A stretch of 18,886 nucleotides of DNA from Clostridiales bacterium UBA6388 (GCA_002437575.1 DJQK01000156.1:1-18886), one strand, 5' to 3'. Shown: positions 7,218-15,764, counted from the stretch's first letter. Notes: generated by a model not told the origin, from the letters alone. Numbers and translations are program-made.

Positions 7218-8105
7218 GTGAACAGTAAGTCTTCCCGGATGCACAAGCGCATTTCTGCGCGCGACGTGAGAATCCACGGTGGCAATATGCTTTTCCTCCT
7301 GCCAGCGTTCCTTCTTTTCGCGTATGTCGTCCTCATCCCCTTTTTACAGGGCATTCCGTATTCCTTTACCAACTGGAAGAGCATCATCGGCGGCGTCCGG
7401 GAGTTCAACGGACTGAAAAACTACGCCATCATGCTCAAAAATACCTACTTCCAGGAAGCGTTCGGACACACGCTGTTGTTTACCCTGATCTATGAGCTGG
7501 GCGCAAATCTGCTGGGACTGTTTTTTGCGCTGCTGCTGTTCCGCTCATCCAAATTTGCAAACATTTGCCGGACGATGATGTTCCTTCCGTTTACCACCGC
7601 GCTGACCAGCGCCGCCATCGTCTGGAGTTATGTATATACCGACGTCTACAGCGTCATTTTCAACGCCATGAGCCCCCTCGGCCAGTCCGATCAGGTCGTG
7701 GCCGGCATTGCGGCCATCGCGATCTGGCGCGACATGGGCTACTGTATGCTGATCTATATTGCCGGTCTGAAGGCCATTCCGGACGATTACTACGAGGCCG
7801 CGACCATTGATGGGGCAAGCGTCGTGCAGCAGTTTTTTCACATTACCCTGCCGCTTCTCATGCCGGCGTTCACTGCAAACGTGACGCTGCTGCTGGCGTG
7901 GGGCCTGCGCTGCTTCGACTATCCGATGGCCGTCGCGAGAAATATGCAGGCCGCGCAGACCTCGGCAATGTTCATCTACGACTACATCTTCGGCTACAGC
8001 AAAGCCGGTCTCGGCCAGGCCGCAGCCGTCATGCTGACGATCGTTCTGATCCTGATGACCCGTGTAACGACCCATTTCTTCAGAAAAGCGGAGGTAGAGG
8101 CATGA
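7218..8105 (+). CDS. CUT1 ABC transporter permease (MalF/UgpA-type)
   Basis: This 295-residue inner-membrane permease is the first of a pair. The first membrane helix begins near residue 23 (MLFLLPAFLLFAYVVLIPF) and five more follow. The cytoplasmic EAA loop that contacts the ATPase is clear at about residues 193-213: EAATIDGA, then FFHITLPLL. The start is a GTG with TTGGAGG seven bases upstream; the first ATG is seven codons later and lacks such a site. The end overlaps the next gene by four bases. No ATPase gene is present in the window, so an ATPase shared among sugar importers (MsmX-type in Bacillus) probably drives it. Confidence 0.93.
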   Translation: MNSKSSRMHKRISARDVRIHGGNMLFLLPAFLLFAYVVLIPFLQGIPYSFTNWKSIIGGVREFNGLKNYAIMLKNTYFQEAFGHTLLFTLIYELGANLLGLFFALLLFRSSKFANICRTMMFLPFTTALTSAAIVWSYVYTDVYSVIFNAMSPLGQSDQVVAGIAAIAIWRDMGYCMLIYIAGLKAIPDDYYEAATIDGASVVQQFFHITLPLLMPAFTANVTLLLAWGLRCFDYPMAVARNMQAAQTSAMFIYDYIFGYSKAGLGQAAAVMLTIVLILMTRVTTHFFRKAEVEA

Positions 8106-8977
8106 TGAAAACGGCAGTCAAACCTGCGCACACGCTCAACACCATCCACAACCGCAAGCTTGCGGCGGACATCGTCCGAAAATTCGTCTGTGTCGCGCTG
8201 GTCCTCATCACGCTCATTCCGTTCTACATCAGCGTGATCTACTCGATCAAGTACAAAAACGAGATCACCATCAACCATCTGGCCTGGCCGCAGAACCCGA
8301 CGCTCGACAACTATCTGCGCGTCATTACCGAAAACGACCAATTCCTGATCGGTCTGAAAAACAGCGTGCTGACCACGATCCCGACCATTCTGCTGCTGAT
8401 GATCGTCTGTTCCATGGCCTCGTGGGTGCTCGCGCGGTACAATTCCCGGTTCTACGTGTTCATGTATACGCTTCTGACCATGGGCACGCTCATTCCCTTC
8501 CAGTGCATCATGCTGCCGCTGTATCTCAATATGTATAACGCCGGACTGGTCAACACGAACATCGGCTTTATCATCGCACGAAGCGGCCTTCAGGTATCGA
8601 TCAGCATTCTGGTCATCACGAGCTTTGTCAAAACCGTGCCGAAGGATCTCGAAGAGGCCGCGACCATCGACGGCTGCAACAAGGCCAGTATGTTCTGGCA
8701 CGTGATCTTCCCGCTGCTCAAGCCGATCAATGCCACGCAGCTGGTGCTCAACACCGTCTATGTCTGGAATGACTACAACACAGCCGTCGTTCTGCTGCGC
8801 GACAAGACCAGCCGGACGCTTCCGCTGGCGCAGATCGTCTACTTCAACGAGAACACCGCCGAGCTCAACCTCGCCTTCGCATTTTTCATCATGGCGATGC
8901 TGCCGATCCTGATTTTGTATTTCTGCTTGCAGAAATATGTCGTCAGCGGCGTTATGGCCGGCGCCGTCAAGGGCTGA
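8102..8977 (+). CDS. CUT1 ABC transporter permease (MalG/UgpE-type)
   Basis: This 291-residue partner permease has a first membrane helix at about residues 25-47 (FVCVALVLITLIPFYISVI), six helices in all, and the EAA loop at residues 185-205 (EAATIDGC ... HVIFPLLKP). It ends in the typical MalG-family tail QKYVVSGVMAGAVKG. It starts at ATG 8102 within the stop of the first permease, with GGAGG seven bases upstream; ATG 8105 is a possible alternative. The two permeases form the membrane channel of the importer. A terminator at 9005-9038 closes the transport operon. Confidence 0.93.
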   Translation: MMKTAVKPAHTLNTIHNRKLAADIVRKFVCVALVLITLIPFYISVIYSIKYKNEITINHLAWPQNPTLDNYLRVITENDQFLIGLKNSVLTTIPTILLLMIVCSMASWVLARYNSRFYVFMYTLLTMGTLIPFQCIMLPLYLNMYNAGLVNTNIGFIIARSGLQVSISILVITSFVKTVPKDLEEAATIDGCNKASMFWHVIFPLLKPINATQLVLNTVYVWNDYNTAVVLLRDKTSRTLPLAQIVYFNENTAELNLAFAFFIMAMLPILILYFCLQKYVVSGVMAGAVKG

Positions 8978-9004
8978 TGCGCCGCATCTCGTCTTTCATC
9001 CTGC

Positions 9005-9038
9005 AAAAACTGCGCCCTTTTTGAGAGCGCAGTTTTTT
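9005..9038 (+). terminator. Rho-independent terminator after the transporter operon
   Basis: Arms AAAAACTGCGC (9005-9015) and GCGCAGTTTTT (9027-9037) form a perfect 11-base-pair stem with an 11-base loop, ending in six T. It separates the transport genes from the regulator promoter just downstream. Confidence 0.9.
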
Positions 9039-9050
9039 CGGCGTTTTTCT

Positions 9051-9093
9051 TTGACACGCGGCCCAGCAGGGGGTATACTGTATCTAATATACC
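9051..9093 (+). promoter_or_regulatory. Near-consensus promoter of the two-component genes with an overlapping inverted repeat
   Basis: TTGACA (9051-9056), 17 bases, TATACT (9074-9079) is an almost ideal vegetative promoter. An inverted repeat GGTATA (9072-9077), ten bases, TATACC (9088-9093) overlaps the -10 box and the likely transcription start, where a bound protein would block initiation. The ribosome site GAAAGGAG ends seven bases before the regulator ATG. Confidence 0.85.
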
Positions 9094-9127
9094 TGAATCG
9101 ACACTTGCCTCTGAAAGGAGCGGACAT

Positions 9128-10627
9128 ATGGAATTCACTGTGCTTATCATCGACGACAACCGGCTGGCTGTGGAAGCGCTGCGCAAGACGATCCCCTGGA
9201 CAGAGCTTGGCTTGCGCCTGATCGGCAGCGCCTGCAACGGCGTCGACGGCAGGAAGATCATCCTCGAGCAGCACCCGGACATTGTTCTGTCGGACATCCA
9301 TATGCCGGAGCTCGATGGTTTGAGCATGATGGAGCAGCTGGCCGACGAGCTGGCGGGCTCGCGCGTGATCTTCATCACCGCCTATGAAAAGATCGAGTAC
9401 GCCTCGCGCGCCATCAAGCTCTCCGCGTTTGATTTTATCCTCAAGCCGATCGACGATCAGGAGCTGTGCGGCTCGCTGCTGCGGGCAAAAAAGAGCCTGA
9501 TGCGTGAGCGCGACGAGGAAGAGCGCAGCGGAAAGCTCCGGGCCGTCCTGCAGCGCACGCGTCTTCTGGCCGCGCTGACACAGGGCTACGGCGTGACGGA
9601 CGGAAGCCTGATCGATTCGTTTTCCGACAAGCGGCCCGACAGCTATTTCCTGCTTGTCGCCGAGACGCAGGGCGGCTTTTCGGGGCCTGCGCTGCAAAGG
9701 CTGGATTTTATTTCCTTTCCGAAGCATCTCGATATTGTCACCGCGCTTGTCAACGGCGATATCGTGCTCTACTGCGGCATCCATGGCGCGGGCGTCTGGC
9801 AGTCTGTCGCCCGCAGCGTCGCCGCAAGTCTGAGCCAGAGCCTGCTGGGGGTCAATATGGCGGTCAGCGATCCGCACACCGAGCCGTCGGAGTTCCGCAT
9901 CGCGTATGAAGAGGCGCTGCAGACGCTTTTGTACCATCACATCTACGAGCAGAGAACAGAGCTGGATTTTTACTGCACGATGCAGTCGACCACCGTCAAG
10001 CACACGTGGCTCAAGGACGCCGAGCAGATCTGCAGCAAGCTGGCGCAGAAGGTCGATACCATCGGGCCCGATCAGGTCTGGGAAACGGTTCTGGAAAAGA
10101 GCGGCGGAAGGCTCCGGCTGATCAAGGTCATGCTGATGTTCTTCTGCACAAAGGTCATGCAGGACAAGATGAGCTCGTCCAAATGGACCAATTCTCTGGA
10201 TATCGTGGTGTGCAATCTGACGAAGTTCAACACCGAGCTCGGCGCACGCCGCTGGGTGGATATGTTCTTTGAAGAGATCCGGACGGTCAACGTCCCGGCG
10301 TCGACGAGCCTGGTGCGCAGCGTGCTGGAGTATGTGAAGATGCACGTGACCGAGGGATTGGTGCTCGAGGACGTGGCCGAGCAGTTCTATGTGAGCCCCA
10401 ACTATCTGTCGACGCTTATCCGCAAGGAGACCGGACAGACCTACCGGCAGTTCGTCATCGAAGCCAAGATGGATATGGCCAAGCAGCTGCTCAACGATAC
10501 GCGGATGCGCGTGGAGGACATCGCCTACGCCATCGGCTATGAAAACTACATCAGCTTTTATAATATTTTCAAGAAGATCGAACACGTCAGCCCATCGGAG
10601 TACCGGCTGAGCAAGCGCAGCAGCTGA
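9128..10627 (+). CDS. Two-component response regulator, receiver plus AraC-type DNA-binding domain (YesN-like)
   Basis: This 499-residue cytoplasmic regulator begins with a complete receiver domain: acidic pair D9-D10, phosphoacceptor D56 in LSDIHMPELDG, T84 in ITAY and K106 in LKPID. A middle region of about 270 residues has no motif I recognise. The last hundred residues are an AraC/XylS double helix-turn-helix, with VLEDVAEQFYVSPNYLSTLI as the first and VEDIAYAIGYENYISFYNIFKKI as the second. The layout is that of YesN, which activates carbohydrate genes in Bacillus. The sensor kinase follows 11 bases later in the same operon. The flanking transporter and catabolic operons are the expected targets, which is inference from position. 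Confidence 0.93.
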   Translation: MEFTVLIIDDNRLAVEALRKTIPWTELGLRLIGSACNGVDGRKIILEQHPDIVLSDIHMPELDGLSMMEQLADELAGSRVIFITAYEKIEYASRAIKLSAFDFILKPIDDQELCGSLLRAKKSLMRERDEEERSGKLRAVLQRTRLLAALTQGYGVTDGSLIDSFSDKRPDSYFLLVAETQGGFSGPALQRLDFISFPKHLDIVTALVNGDIVLYCGIHGAGVWQSVARSVAASLSQSLLGVNMAVSDPHTEPSEFRIAYEEALQTLLYHHIYEQRTELDFYCTMQSTTVKHTWLKDAEQICSKLAQKVDTIGPDQVWETVLEKSGGRLRLIKVMLMFFCTKVMQDKMSSSKWTNSLDIVVCNLTKFNTELGARRWVDMFFEEIRTVNVPASTSLVRSVLEYVKMHVTEGLVLEDVAEQFYVSPNYLSTLIRKETGQTYRQFVIEAKMDMAKQLLNDTRMRVEDIAYAIGYENYISFYNIFKKIEHVSPSEYRLSKRSS

Positions 10628-10638
10628 GGACCGGGCGC

Positions 10639-12441
10639 ATGAAGAGCATGATCTGTAAGCTTTACCGCCGCGTGCGCGATCTGCCGTTTTCCACAAAGCT
10701 GATCGCTGTCTATGTTTTTTCGCTGCTGCTGGGCATCGGAATGAACACCTACGAGCAGATCGACAATTCGCTCGAGCGGCTCCGGCGCGAGCGGGTCGAA
10801 AGCCTCAATATGCTGACCGAGCAGGTCGCGCTCAATTTTTCCGACAGCCAGCAGTCCATGAACGACTCCATCTACGCCCGCCTGCGCGCCTTTGAGATCC
10901 CGGCGCTGATGAACGCGCAGAACAGCCAGCCCGAAAAAAGCAGCGCAGCGCTGCAATACGCGCTGGCCCAGACGATCTCCGAGTCGACGGAGTATGACTA
11001 TGTCGCGCTGCAAACCGCCGCCGGGCAGCGCTTTTCCACCAAGCTCAATCAGCCCATGACGAACGAGCGCTACGGCCAGATCGCCGCGTTTTCCGACGAG
11101 CTTCTTGACAGCGGCACGCAGGAGCGCTTTGACGCGAATACGTGGGTCCGTTCGTCCGCCGGAGACGTGTATATCATCACAAACGTCTATAACACGTCGC
11201 CTTTGAAGTGGGTGGGTCTGGCGGTCTTTCATCTGAAGGGGAGCCTGTTTTCCCTCAGCGAGGCCTATGAAAGCACGGGCTTTGCGTTTTTTGACGCCGA
11301 TGGGAAGTATCTGAGCTTCGTCGGTATGTCCGGCGATGCGGAAAGCCGCGCGCAGATCATCAGACGCCTTGCAGAAGAGCAGGACGCCGTTTCCCGGAGC
11401 GAATGGGAGCAGGACTACTTCGTCTCGCGCAGCCGCTCCGGCAGCTGGCAGGCAATGGGGTTTTCTCCCAAAAGCGTTTACCGGGAAATGCGCAACGACA
11501 GCATCCGAATCGGCGTGAGCTATGGATGCCTTGCGCTCATCGCGGGCATTGCGCTGATGCTGATTCTGGTTCGCAGCCTCGTCAGAAAGCTCCGCCGCAT
11601 CCAGTATTCCATGGACCAGGTCGCCGGCGGCAATCTCGATTCGCATATTGAAATTACGGACAACGACAACATCAGCCAGATCGCAAAGACCTTCAACCAC
11701 ATGATGCACCGGATGAAGGAGCTTCTGGCGGAGGTCGCGGAAAAGGAGCGGCAGAAAAAAGACGCCGAGCTTCAGATCATGGAGTACAAGTACCGCTCGC
11801 TCGAAACGCAGATCCGCCCGCACTTTATCTACAACGCCTTCGAGATCGTCAACGCGATGGCCAAGATCAAGGGCGAAACGGAGATCGTGGAGATCGTGCA
11901 GCGCATCAGCCGCTACTTCCGCAACATCACCGTCAGCACCACCCGGCAGTTCATCACCACGCAGCAGGAATTTGACGCGCTGCGCGATTATACGGAGATC
12001 TACCGCTTCATCCACGGCGAACGGCTCAGCGTGACATTTTCCGCGCGTGAGGCGGCGCGAAACGCCATGATCCCGACGATGATCGTCCAGCCGATCGTGG
12101 AAAACGCGCTCAAGCACGGCGTGCGGAACCAGGATGAAGATTCCCAGATCATCGTCCATGCGTATATCCGCGAGGACAAGCTCCATCTGACCGTCAAGGA
12201 CAGCGGCTGCGGTCTGACGCCGGAGCAGGAAGAGCGTCTGGCCCGCGGCGAGCAGCTCTCCAGCCCGCACCACGGCGGCATCGGCCTTGAAAACGTGCGC
12301 CAGCGGCTGCGGCTGCTCTACGCAGACGAAGCAGGCTTTTCCATCCAGAACCGGCCGGAGGGCGGCGTGGTCGTCCGGATCGTCATCCCGCTGAGCTACA
12401 GCGAGCCAACGCTGCATTTTGGCGACGACGAGCTGCAATAG
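10639..12441 (+). CDS. Membrane sensor histidine kinase, LytS/YesM family
   Basis: This 600-residue kinase has a first membrane helix at about residues 20-37, an extracellular sensor region of about 250 residues, a second helix at about 291-312, a HAMP linker (to about 365), the His_kinase phosphoacceptor region with H395 in RPHFIYNAFE, and an HATPase domain with N489 (VENALKHG), D521 (DSGCGL) and G546-G549 (GGIGLENV). It would phosphorylate the regulator encoded just upstream. The phosphoacceptor box usually reads NPHFLYN; here the Asn is Arg and Leu is Ile, a modest deviation. ATG 10639 has GAGGA nearby; ATG 10648 is a possible alternative start. The signal sensed is unknown but presumably a sugar handled by this locus. 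Confidence 0.93.
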   Translation: MKSMICKLYRRVRDLPFSTKLIAVYVFSLLLGIGMNTYEQIDNSLERLRRERVESLNMLTEQVALNFSDSQQSMNDSIYARLRAFEIPALMNAQNSQPEKSSAALQYALAQTISESTEYDYVALQTAAGQRFSTKLNQPMTNERYGQIAAFSDELLDSGTQERFDANTWVRSSAGDVYIITNVYNTSPLKWVGLAVFHLKGSLFSLSEAYESTGFAFFDADGKYLSFVGMSGDAESRAQIIRRLAEEQDAVSRSEWEQDYFVSRSRSGSWQAMGFSPKSVYREMRNDSIRIGVSYGCLALIAGIALMLILVRSLVRKLRRIQYSMDQVAGGNLDSHIEITDNDNISQIAKTFNHMMHRMKELLAEVAEKERQKKDAELQIMEYKYRSLETQIRPHFIYNAFEIVNAMAKIKGETEIVEIVQRISRYFRNITVSTTRQFITTQQEFDALRDYTEIYRFIHGERLSVTFSAREAARNAMIPTMIVQPIVENALKHGVRNQDEDSQIIVHAYIREDKLHLTVKDSGCGLTPEQEERLARGEQLSSPHHGGIGLENVRQRLRLLYADEAGFSIQNRPEGGVVVRIVIPLSYSEPTLHFGDDELQ

Positions 12442-12452
12442 CACACTTGCAC

Positions 12453-12482
12453 AAAACGTCCGGTTTTCGCCGGGCGTTTTTT
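12453..12482 (+). terminator. Rho-independent terminator after the sensor kinase
   Basis: Arms 12453-12463 (AAAACGTCCGG) and 12470-12480 (CCGGGCGTTTT) pair with one G-T pair around a six-base loop and run into six T, ending the regulator/kinase transcript 11 bases past the stop codon. Confidence 0.88.
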
Positions 12483-12530
12483 ATATATCTGTTGCAGATT
12501 CTTTGGGGCGATTGTCGTAAGAAAGGTAAA

Positions 12531-12558
12531 TGTTCATCCGCGAATAACATGATAAAAT
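12531..12558 (+). promoter_or_regulatory. Probable promoter of the catabolic operon
   Basis: TAAAAT (12553-12558) is a reasonable -10 box. The best -35 candidate, TGTTCA (12531-12536, 16-base spacer), is poor, so the promoter probably needs an activator. Transcription would start near 12565, directly before the leader hairpin. Confidence 0.45.
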
Positions 12559-12570
12559 GTAGATAGAACG

Positions 12571-12596
12571 GCTGAAGCGGGCATTGCCCGCGCAGC
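12571..12596 (+). promoter_or_regulatory. 5' leader hairpin just before the isomerase ribosome site
   Basis: GCTG-AA-GCGGGC pairs with GCCCGC-G-CAGC around the loop ATT, ten base pairs with a small internal loop. It lies four bases before AGGAGG (12601-12606), at the presumed 5' end of the message. It could protect the transcript or influence ribosome access. No T-tract follows, so it is not a terminator. Confidence 0.55.
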
Positions 12597-12612
12597 TTTC
12601 AGGAGGTATATG

Positions 12613-14004
12613 ATGCTGAATTATACTGTGAAAATTGGTCTGGTCCCCATCCGCAGAGACGTGACCCCGCGCCCGGGTATTTTCAACTGGGAAAAGGCGG
12701 AGGAACGCTGCGCAAAAGCCGTCCGCTATATCGAGCAGAACTTCGCGGACGAGCACGTCTCGTTCGTCGATCTCGACGGCATCAACGACGTGAACGTTCT
12801 TTACAGTGACAAGGACGTGGACGCCGTCGTCGAGCGGTTCAAAAAAGAAGACGTCGACGCCGTGTTCCTCATCAACGGCAACTTCGGCAACGAAGAGGTC
12901 GCCGGCGCGGTCGCGAAGGCCATCGGAAAGCCCGTGCTTCTCTGGGGCCCGCAGGACGACTCGTTCCTGCCCGATGGTATGCGCTACACCGACACGCAGT
13001 GCGGTCTGTTCGGTATGAGCCGGATGCTCCAGCGCATGAACATCCCATTCACCTACATTGAAAACTGCTTCATCGAGGACAAGAAGTTCGCCGACGGCTT
13101 CCACAGCTTCGTGCGCGTGGCCTGCGCGGTCAAAAACTTTGCGCATCTTCGTGTGGCGCAGGTCGGTATGCGGCCGAAGCCCTTCTGTTCGGTCATCTTC
13201 AACGAGGGCGACCTCATGGAGAGCTTCGACATCCATGTCATCCCCATCAACCTCGCCGTCGTGCAGGACCATTACAACCGCATCCTCGAAACGCGCAAGG
13301 ACGAGCTGGCCGCGGGCGCAGAAAAGCTGCGCGAAATGTATGAGATCGACGAGCTGTCCGCGCCGGTCCTCGACAAGGTCTACGCCTTCGTGCTGCTGTA
13401 CCAGGAGCTGTTCAAAGAATATAACGTTTCGGCCATTTCCGCCGAGTGCTGGACGGCCATGCAGCTGATGGTCGGCGCCATGCCCTGCACCGCATACGGC
13501 ATTCTGGCCGACATGGGCTACATCATCGGCTGCGAGAGCGATATGCACGCGACGATCACGCAGGTGCTGCTGTCGTCTCTGGCGCTGGGCGAGCGCAGGC
13601 CGTTTTTGGGCGAGTTCACCGTGCGCCATCCGTCGAACCCGAACGCCGAGCTTCTGTGGCACTGCGGCCCGTTCGCATACAGCCTGCACCGCAAGGGCGA
13701 GGCGTGCAAGTGCGTCAATATGCGCGAATGGTTCCAGGTCGAAGAGGGCCACTATACCGTCGCGCGCATCGATCAGGACCACGGCAAGTATTCCGTCCTT
13801 GCCGGTGAGTGCGACAGCACCGACGGTCCGTACACCTTCGGCACCTACCTGTGGGGCCAGTTTGACGATCTTTCCAAGTGGGAGCGCAAGCTGATCGAGG
13901 GGCCGTACATCCACCATATGTCCGAGATCGAGGGCAGCTTCACAAACGAGATCAAAGAGTTCTGCAAATACGTGCCGGCCCTGCATTTTGACACGGTCGA
14001 GTAA
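12613..14004 (+). CDS. L-fucose/L-arabinose isomerase-like protein
   Basis: This protein of about 463 residues resembles the uncharacterised branch of the FucI/AraA aldose-ketose isomerase superfamily. Candidate metal ligands are E278 (SAECWTAM), E308 and D310 (CESDMHAT) and H434/H435 (IHHMSEIEG). Other family-like segments are LLWHCGPF and the early INGNFGNEE. Known members use Mn2+ to convert an aldose into its ketose. ATG 12613 is chosen because AGGAGG lies six bases upstream; ATG 12610 leaves only three. It opens a five-gene operon with aldolase, kinase, DUF4867 and IolB-like genes, so its ketose product is probably phosphorylated and cleaved by its neighbours. The sugar is unknown; sequence does not tell fucose, arabinose or a modified hexose apart. 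Confidence 0.85.
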   Translation: MLNYTVKIGLVPIRRDVTPRPGIFNWEKAEERCAKAVRYIEQNFADEHVSFVDLDGINDVNVLYSDKDVDAVVERFKKEDVDAVFLINGNFGNEEVAGAVAKAIGKPVLLWGPQDDSFLPDGMRYTDTQCGLFGMSRMLQRMNIPFTYIENCFIEDKKFADGFHSFVRVACAVKNFAHLRVAQVGMRPKPFCSVIFNEGDLMESFDIHVIPINLAVVQDHYNRILETRKDELAAGAEKLREMYEIDELSAPVLDKVYAFVLLYQELFKEYNVSAISAECWTAMQLMVGAMPCTAYGILADMGYIIGCESDMHATITQVLLSSLALGERRPFLGEFTVRHPSNPNAELLWHCGPFAYSLHRKGEACKCVNMREWFQVEEGHYTVARIDQDHGKYSVLAGECDSTDGPYTFGTYLWGQFDDLSKWERKLIEGPYIHHMSEIEGSFTNEIKEFCKYVPALHFDTVE

Positions 14005-14016
14005 AAGGAGAAAAGT

Positions 14017-14841
14017 ATGAGATATGAATTGAATGAGATCCTCGCGCTGGGCGAAGAAGGCGGCTTTGCCGTCCCGGCGTTCAATGTTTACAACCTCGAG
14101 ACCGTCCTCGGCGTCATGAACGCCGCAGAGGAAACCGGCGCTCCGGTCATCTTCCAGATGTACAGCCGCCTGTTTGACTCGCAGCTGGCAAAATTTGTCG
14201 CACCGGCGATCCTGGAGGCCATCGACACCATGAAAACGCCCGCCGCGTTCCATCTTGACCACGGCGCAGGAACGCCCGAGGTGCTGCGTGCGCTGCGCTA
14301 TGGCGCGACCGGCATCATGATCGACGCGTCGACGCTTCCGCTGGAGGGCAACATCGCCAAAACGAAGGCGGCCGTTGAGCTGTGCGCCGAATGCGGCGTG
14401 AGCGTCGAGGGCGAGCTCGGCCATATCGGTTCGACGAAGGATGAGACGATGGCGGAGTTTACAAACGTAGAAGACGCGGTCCGCTTTGTCGACGAGACCG
14501 GCGTGCGCGCGCTTGCCATCATGGTCGGCACGGCGCACGGCCACTACAAAAAAGCGCCGGTGCTCGGCATCGACCGCATTGCCGAAATTCACGCGGCGAC
14601 AAAGGCGCACCTCGTGCTGCACGGCGGCTCGGGCGTGCCGGACGATCAGATCCGCGCAGCCGTCGCGGCCGGTATCCGCAAGGTCAACTTCGGCACCGAC
14701 GTATGCTGCTCGTTCCTCGACGCGGCGCGGAAGGTCGACCAGAGCGTCATCGCGCTCGACCTGTTCATGAAGGAGCCGACGGCTGCCGTGAAGGACTTTG
14801 CCATCAGCAAGATCGAGCTTCTGGGAGCGAAGGGCAGATGA
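14017..14841 (+). CDS. Class II (zinc) fructose/tagatose-bisphosphate-type aldolase
   Basis: This 274-residue protein belongs to the class II aldolase family (FbaA/GatY/KbaY/IolJ). It has the catalytic and zinc residues D81 and H82 in HLDHG, the glutamate-rich segment GELGHIGSTKD, H174 in GTAHGHY and H202 in LHGGSG. Such enzymes split a ketose bisphosphate or related keto-acid phosphate into dihydroxyacetone phosphate and an aldehyde. AAAGGAG lies close to the ATG, 12 bases after the isomerase stop, and the gene end overlaps the kinase start by four bases. FBP aldolase in central glycolysis is possible by homology, but the operon points to a dedicated catabolic substrate. IolJ is the member that acts on an inositol-pathway phosphate. 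Confidence 0.93.
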   Translation: MRYELNEILALGEEGGFAVPAFNVYNLETVLGVMNAAEETGAPVIFQMYSRLFDSQLAKFVAPAILEAIDTMKTPAAFHLDHGAGTPEVLRALRYGATGIMIDASTLPLEGNIAKTKAAVELCAECGVSVEGELGHIGSTKDETMAEFTNVEDAVRFVDETGVRALAIMVGTAHGHYKKAPVLGIDRIAEIHAATKAHLVLHGGSGVPDDQIRAAVAAGIRKVNFGTDVCCSFLDAARKVDQSVIALDLFMKEPTAAVKDFAISKIELLGAKGR

Positions 14842-15764
14842 CGCAGGTCGTAGGCATCGGGTCGGCGCTGTTTGACATCCTCATGACCGCCGACTGCTTC
14901 CCGAAGGAGGACACCAAGCTTCAGGGCAGGGATACAAAGGTCCAGTGCGGCGGTCCGTGCGCAACGGCGCTTGTCGCGATGTGCAAGCTCGGCGTGCAGA
15001 GCGAGTACATGGGCACGCTCGGAGACGATATGTACGGCAGCTTTATCCTTGGCGAGTTCCGGAAATACGGCGTGGCGTGTGATCGGGTGCGCCGGGTCCA
15101 AAATACGCAGTCGTTCCACAGCTTCGTGCTGCTCAATCTCAGCAATACCAGCCGCACGTGCATCTGGAGCAAGGGCACCGTTCCCGCGCCGGAGCCTTCC
15201 GATATTGATCTGGAGACGCTCAAAAACGCAAAGTATCTTCACCTTGACGGCCATCAGCTGGACGCGGCGATCTATGCCGCGCAGAAGGCGCACGAGTACG
15301 GCGTCAAGGTCAGCCACGACGCAGGCGGCACGTATCCCGGCATCGAACGGCTGCTGCCGTATGACGATGTGCTGATCCCGTCGGAGGAATTTTCGCTCAA
15401 GATCACGCAGAGCGCCGACGCGCTCGAAGCGGCGAAAAAGCTCGACGCGCAGTACCATCCCGAAACGCTCATCATCACCCAGGGCTCGCGCGGCGGGTTT
15501 ATCTGGCAGGACGGCAGGGAGCTTCGCTACCCGGTCTATCCGGTGCAGGCGGTCGACTCCAACGGCGCGGGCGACACCTTCCACGGCGCGTTCGTCGCCG
15601 CACGCATCCGCGGCATGGACGTGTATGACGCGGCCTGCTTTGCCTCGGCAACGTCCGCACTCAAATGCACGCGTTTCGGCGCGCAGCAGGGCATCCCGCA
15701 CTTTGACGAGGTGCTTGCATTCATGAAAGAACACAAGGGGGTCATCCGCGATGGACAGGCTTGA
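14838..15764 (+). CDS. PfkB-family carbohydrate kinase
   Basis: This 308-residue kinase has the ribokinase/PfkB layout: an N-terminal GIGSALFDI strand, the glycine-rich QCGGPCATALVAMCKLG segment at about residues 35-51, and the C-terminal signature NGAGDTFHGAF with anion hole G243-A244-G245 and catalytic base D246. It would phosphorylate a sugar hydroxyl using ATP. In the operon it stands between aldolase and DUF4867, so it presumably makes the phosphorylated ketose or keto-acid that the aldolase cleaves, as IolC does for IolJ. The start overlaps the aldolase stop (ATGA) and the end overlaps the next gene by 14 bases, indicating tight translational coupling. Confidence 0.92.
   Translation: MTQVVGIGSALFDILMTADCFPKEDTKLQGRDTKVQCGGPCATALVAMCKLGVQSEYMGTLGDDMYGSFILGEFRKYGVACDRVRRVQNTQSFHSFVLLNLSNTSRTCIWSKGTVPAPEPSDIDLETLKNAKYLHLDGHQLDAAIYAAQKAHEYGVKVSHDAGGTYPGIERLLPYDDVLIPSEEFSLKITQSADALEAAKKLDAQYHPETLIITQGSRGGFIWQDGRELRYPVYPVQAVDSNGAGDTFHGAFVAARIRGMDVYDAACFASATSALKCTRFGAQQGIPHFDEVLAFMKEHKGVIRDGQA

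Noticed and set aside
8996..12444. Two long minus-strand frames opposite the regulator and kinase genes
   Set aside because: They mirror genuine two-component genes, show no recognisable domain and run through terminators and promoters.
12481..14622. 713-codon open frame on the minus strand opposite the isomerase and aldolase genes
   Set aside because: It lies wholly antisense to genes with clear family motifs, its product is low-complexity and rich in Arg/Val/His/Asp, and it crosses the promoter region. Long antisense frames are a by-product of GC-rich codon use.
12613..15764. A sulfoquinovose (sulfo-EMP-type) pathway
   Set aside because: Isomerase, kinase and aldolase are compatible in outline, but no sulfolactaldehyde reductase or dehydrogenase, sulfoquinovosidase or sulfonate exporter is visible, and these generic families occur in many sugar pathways.
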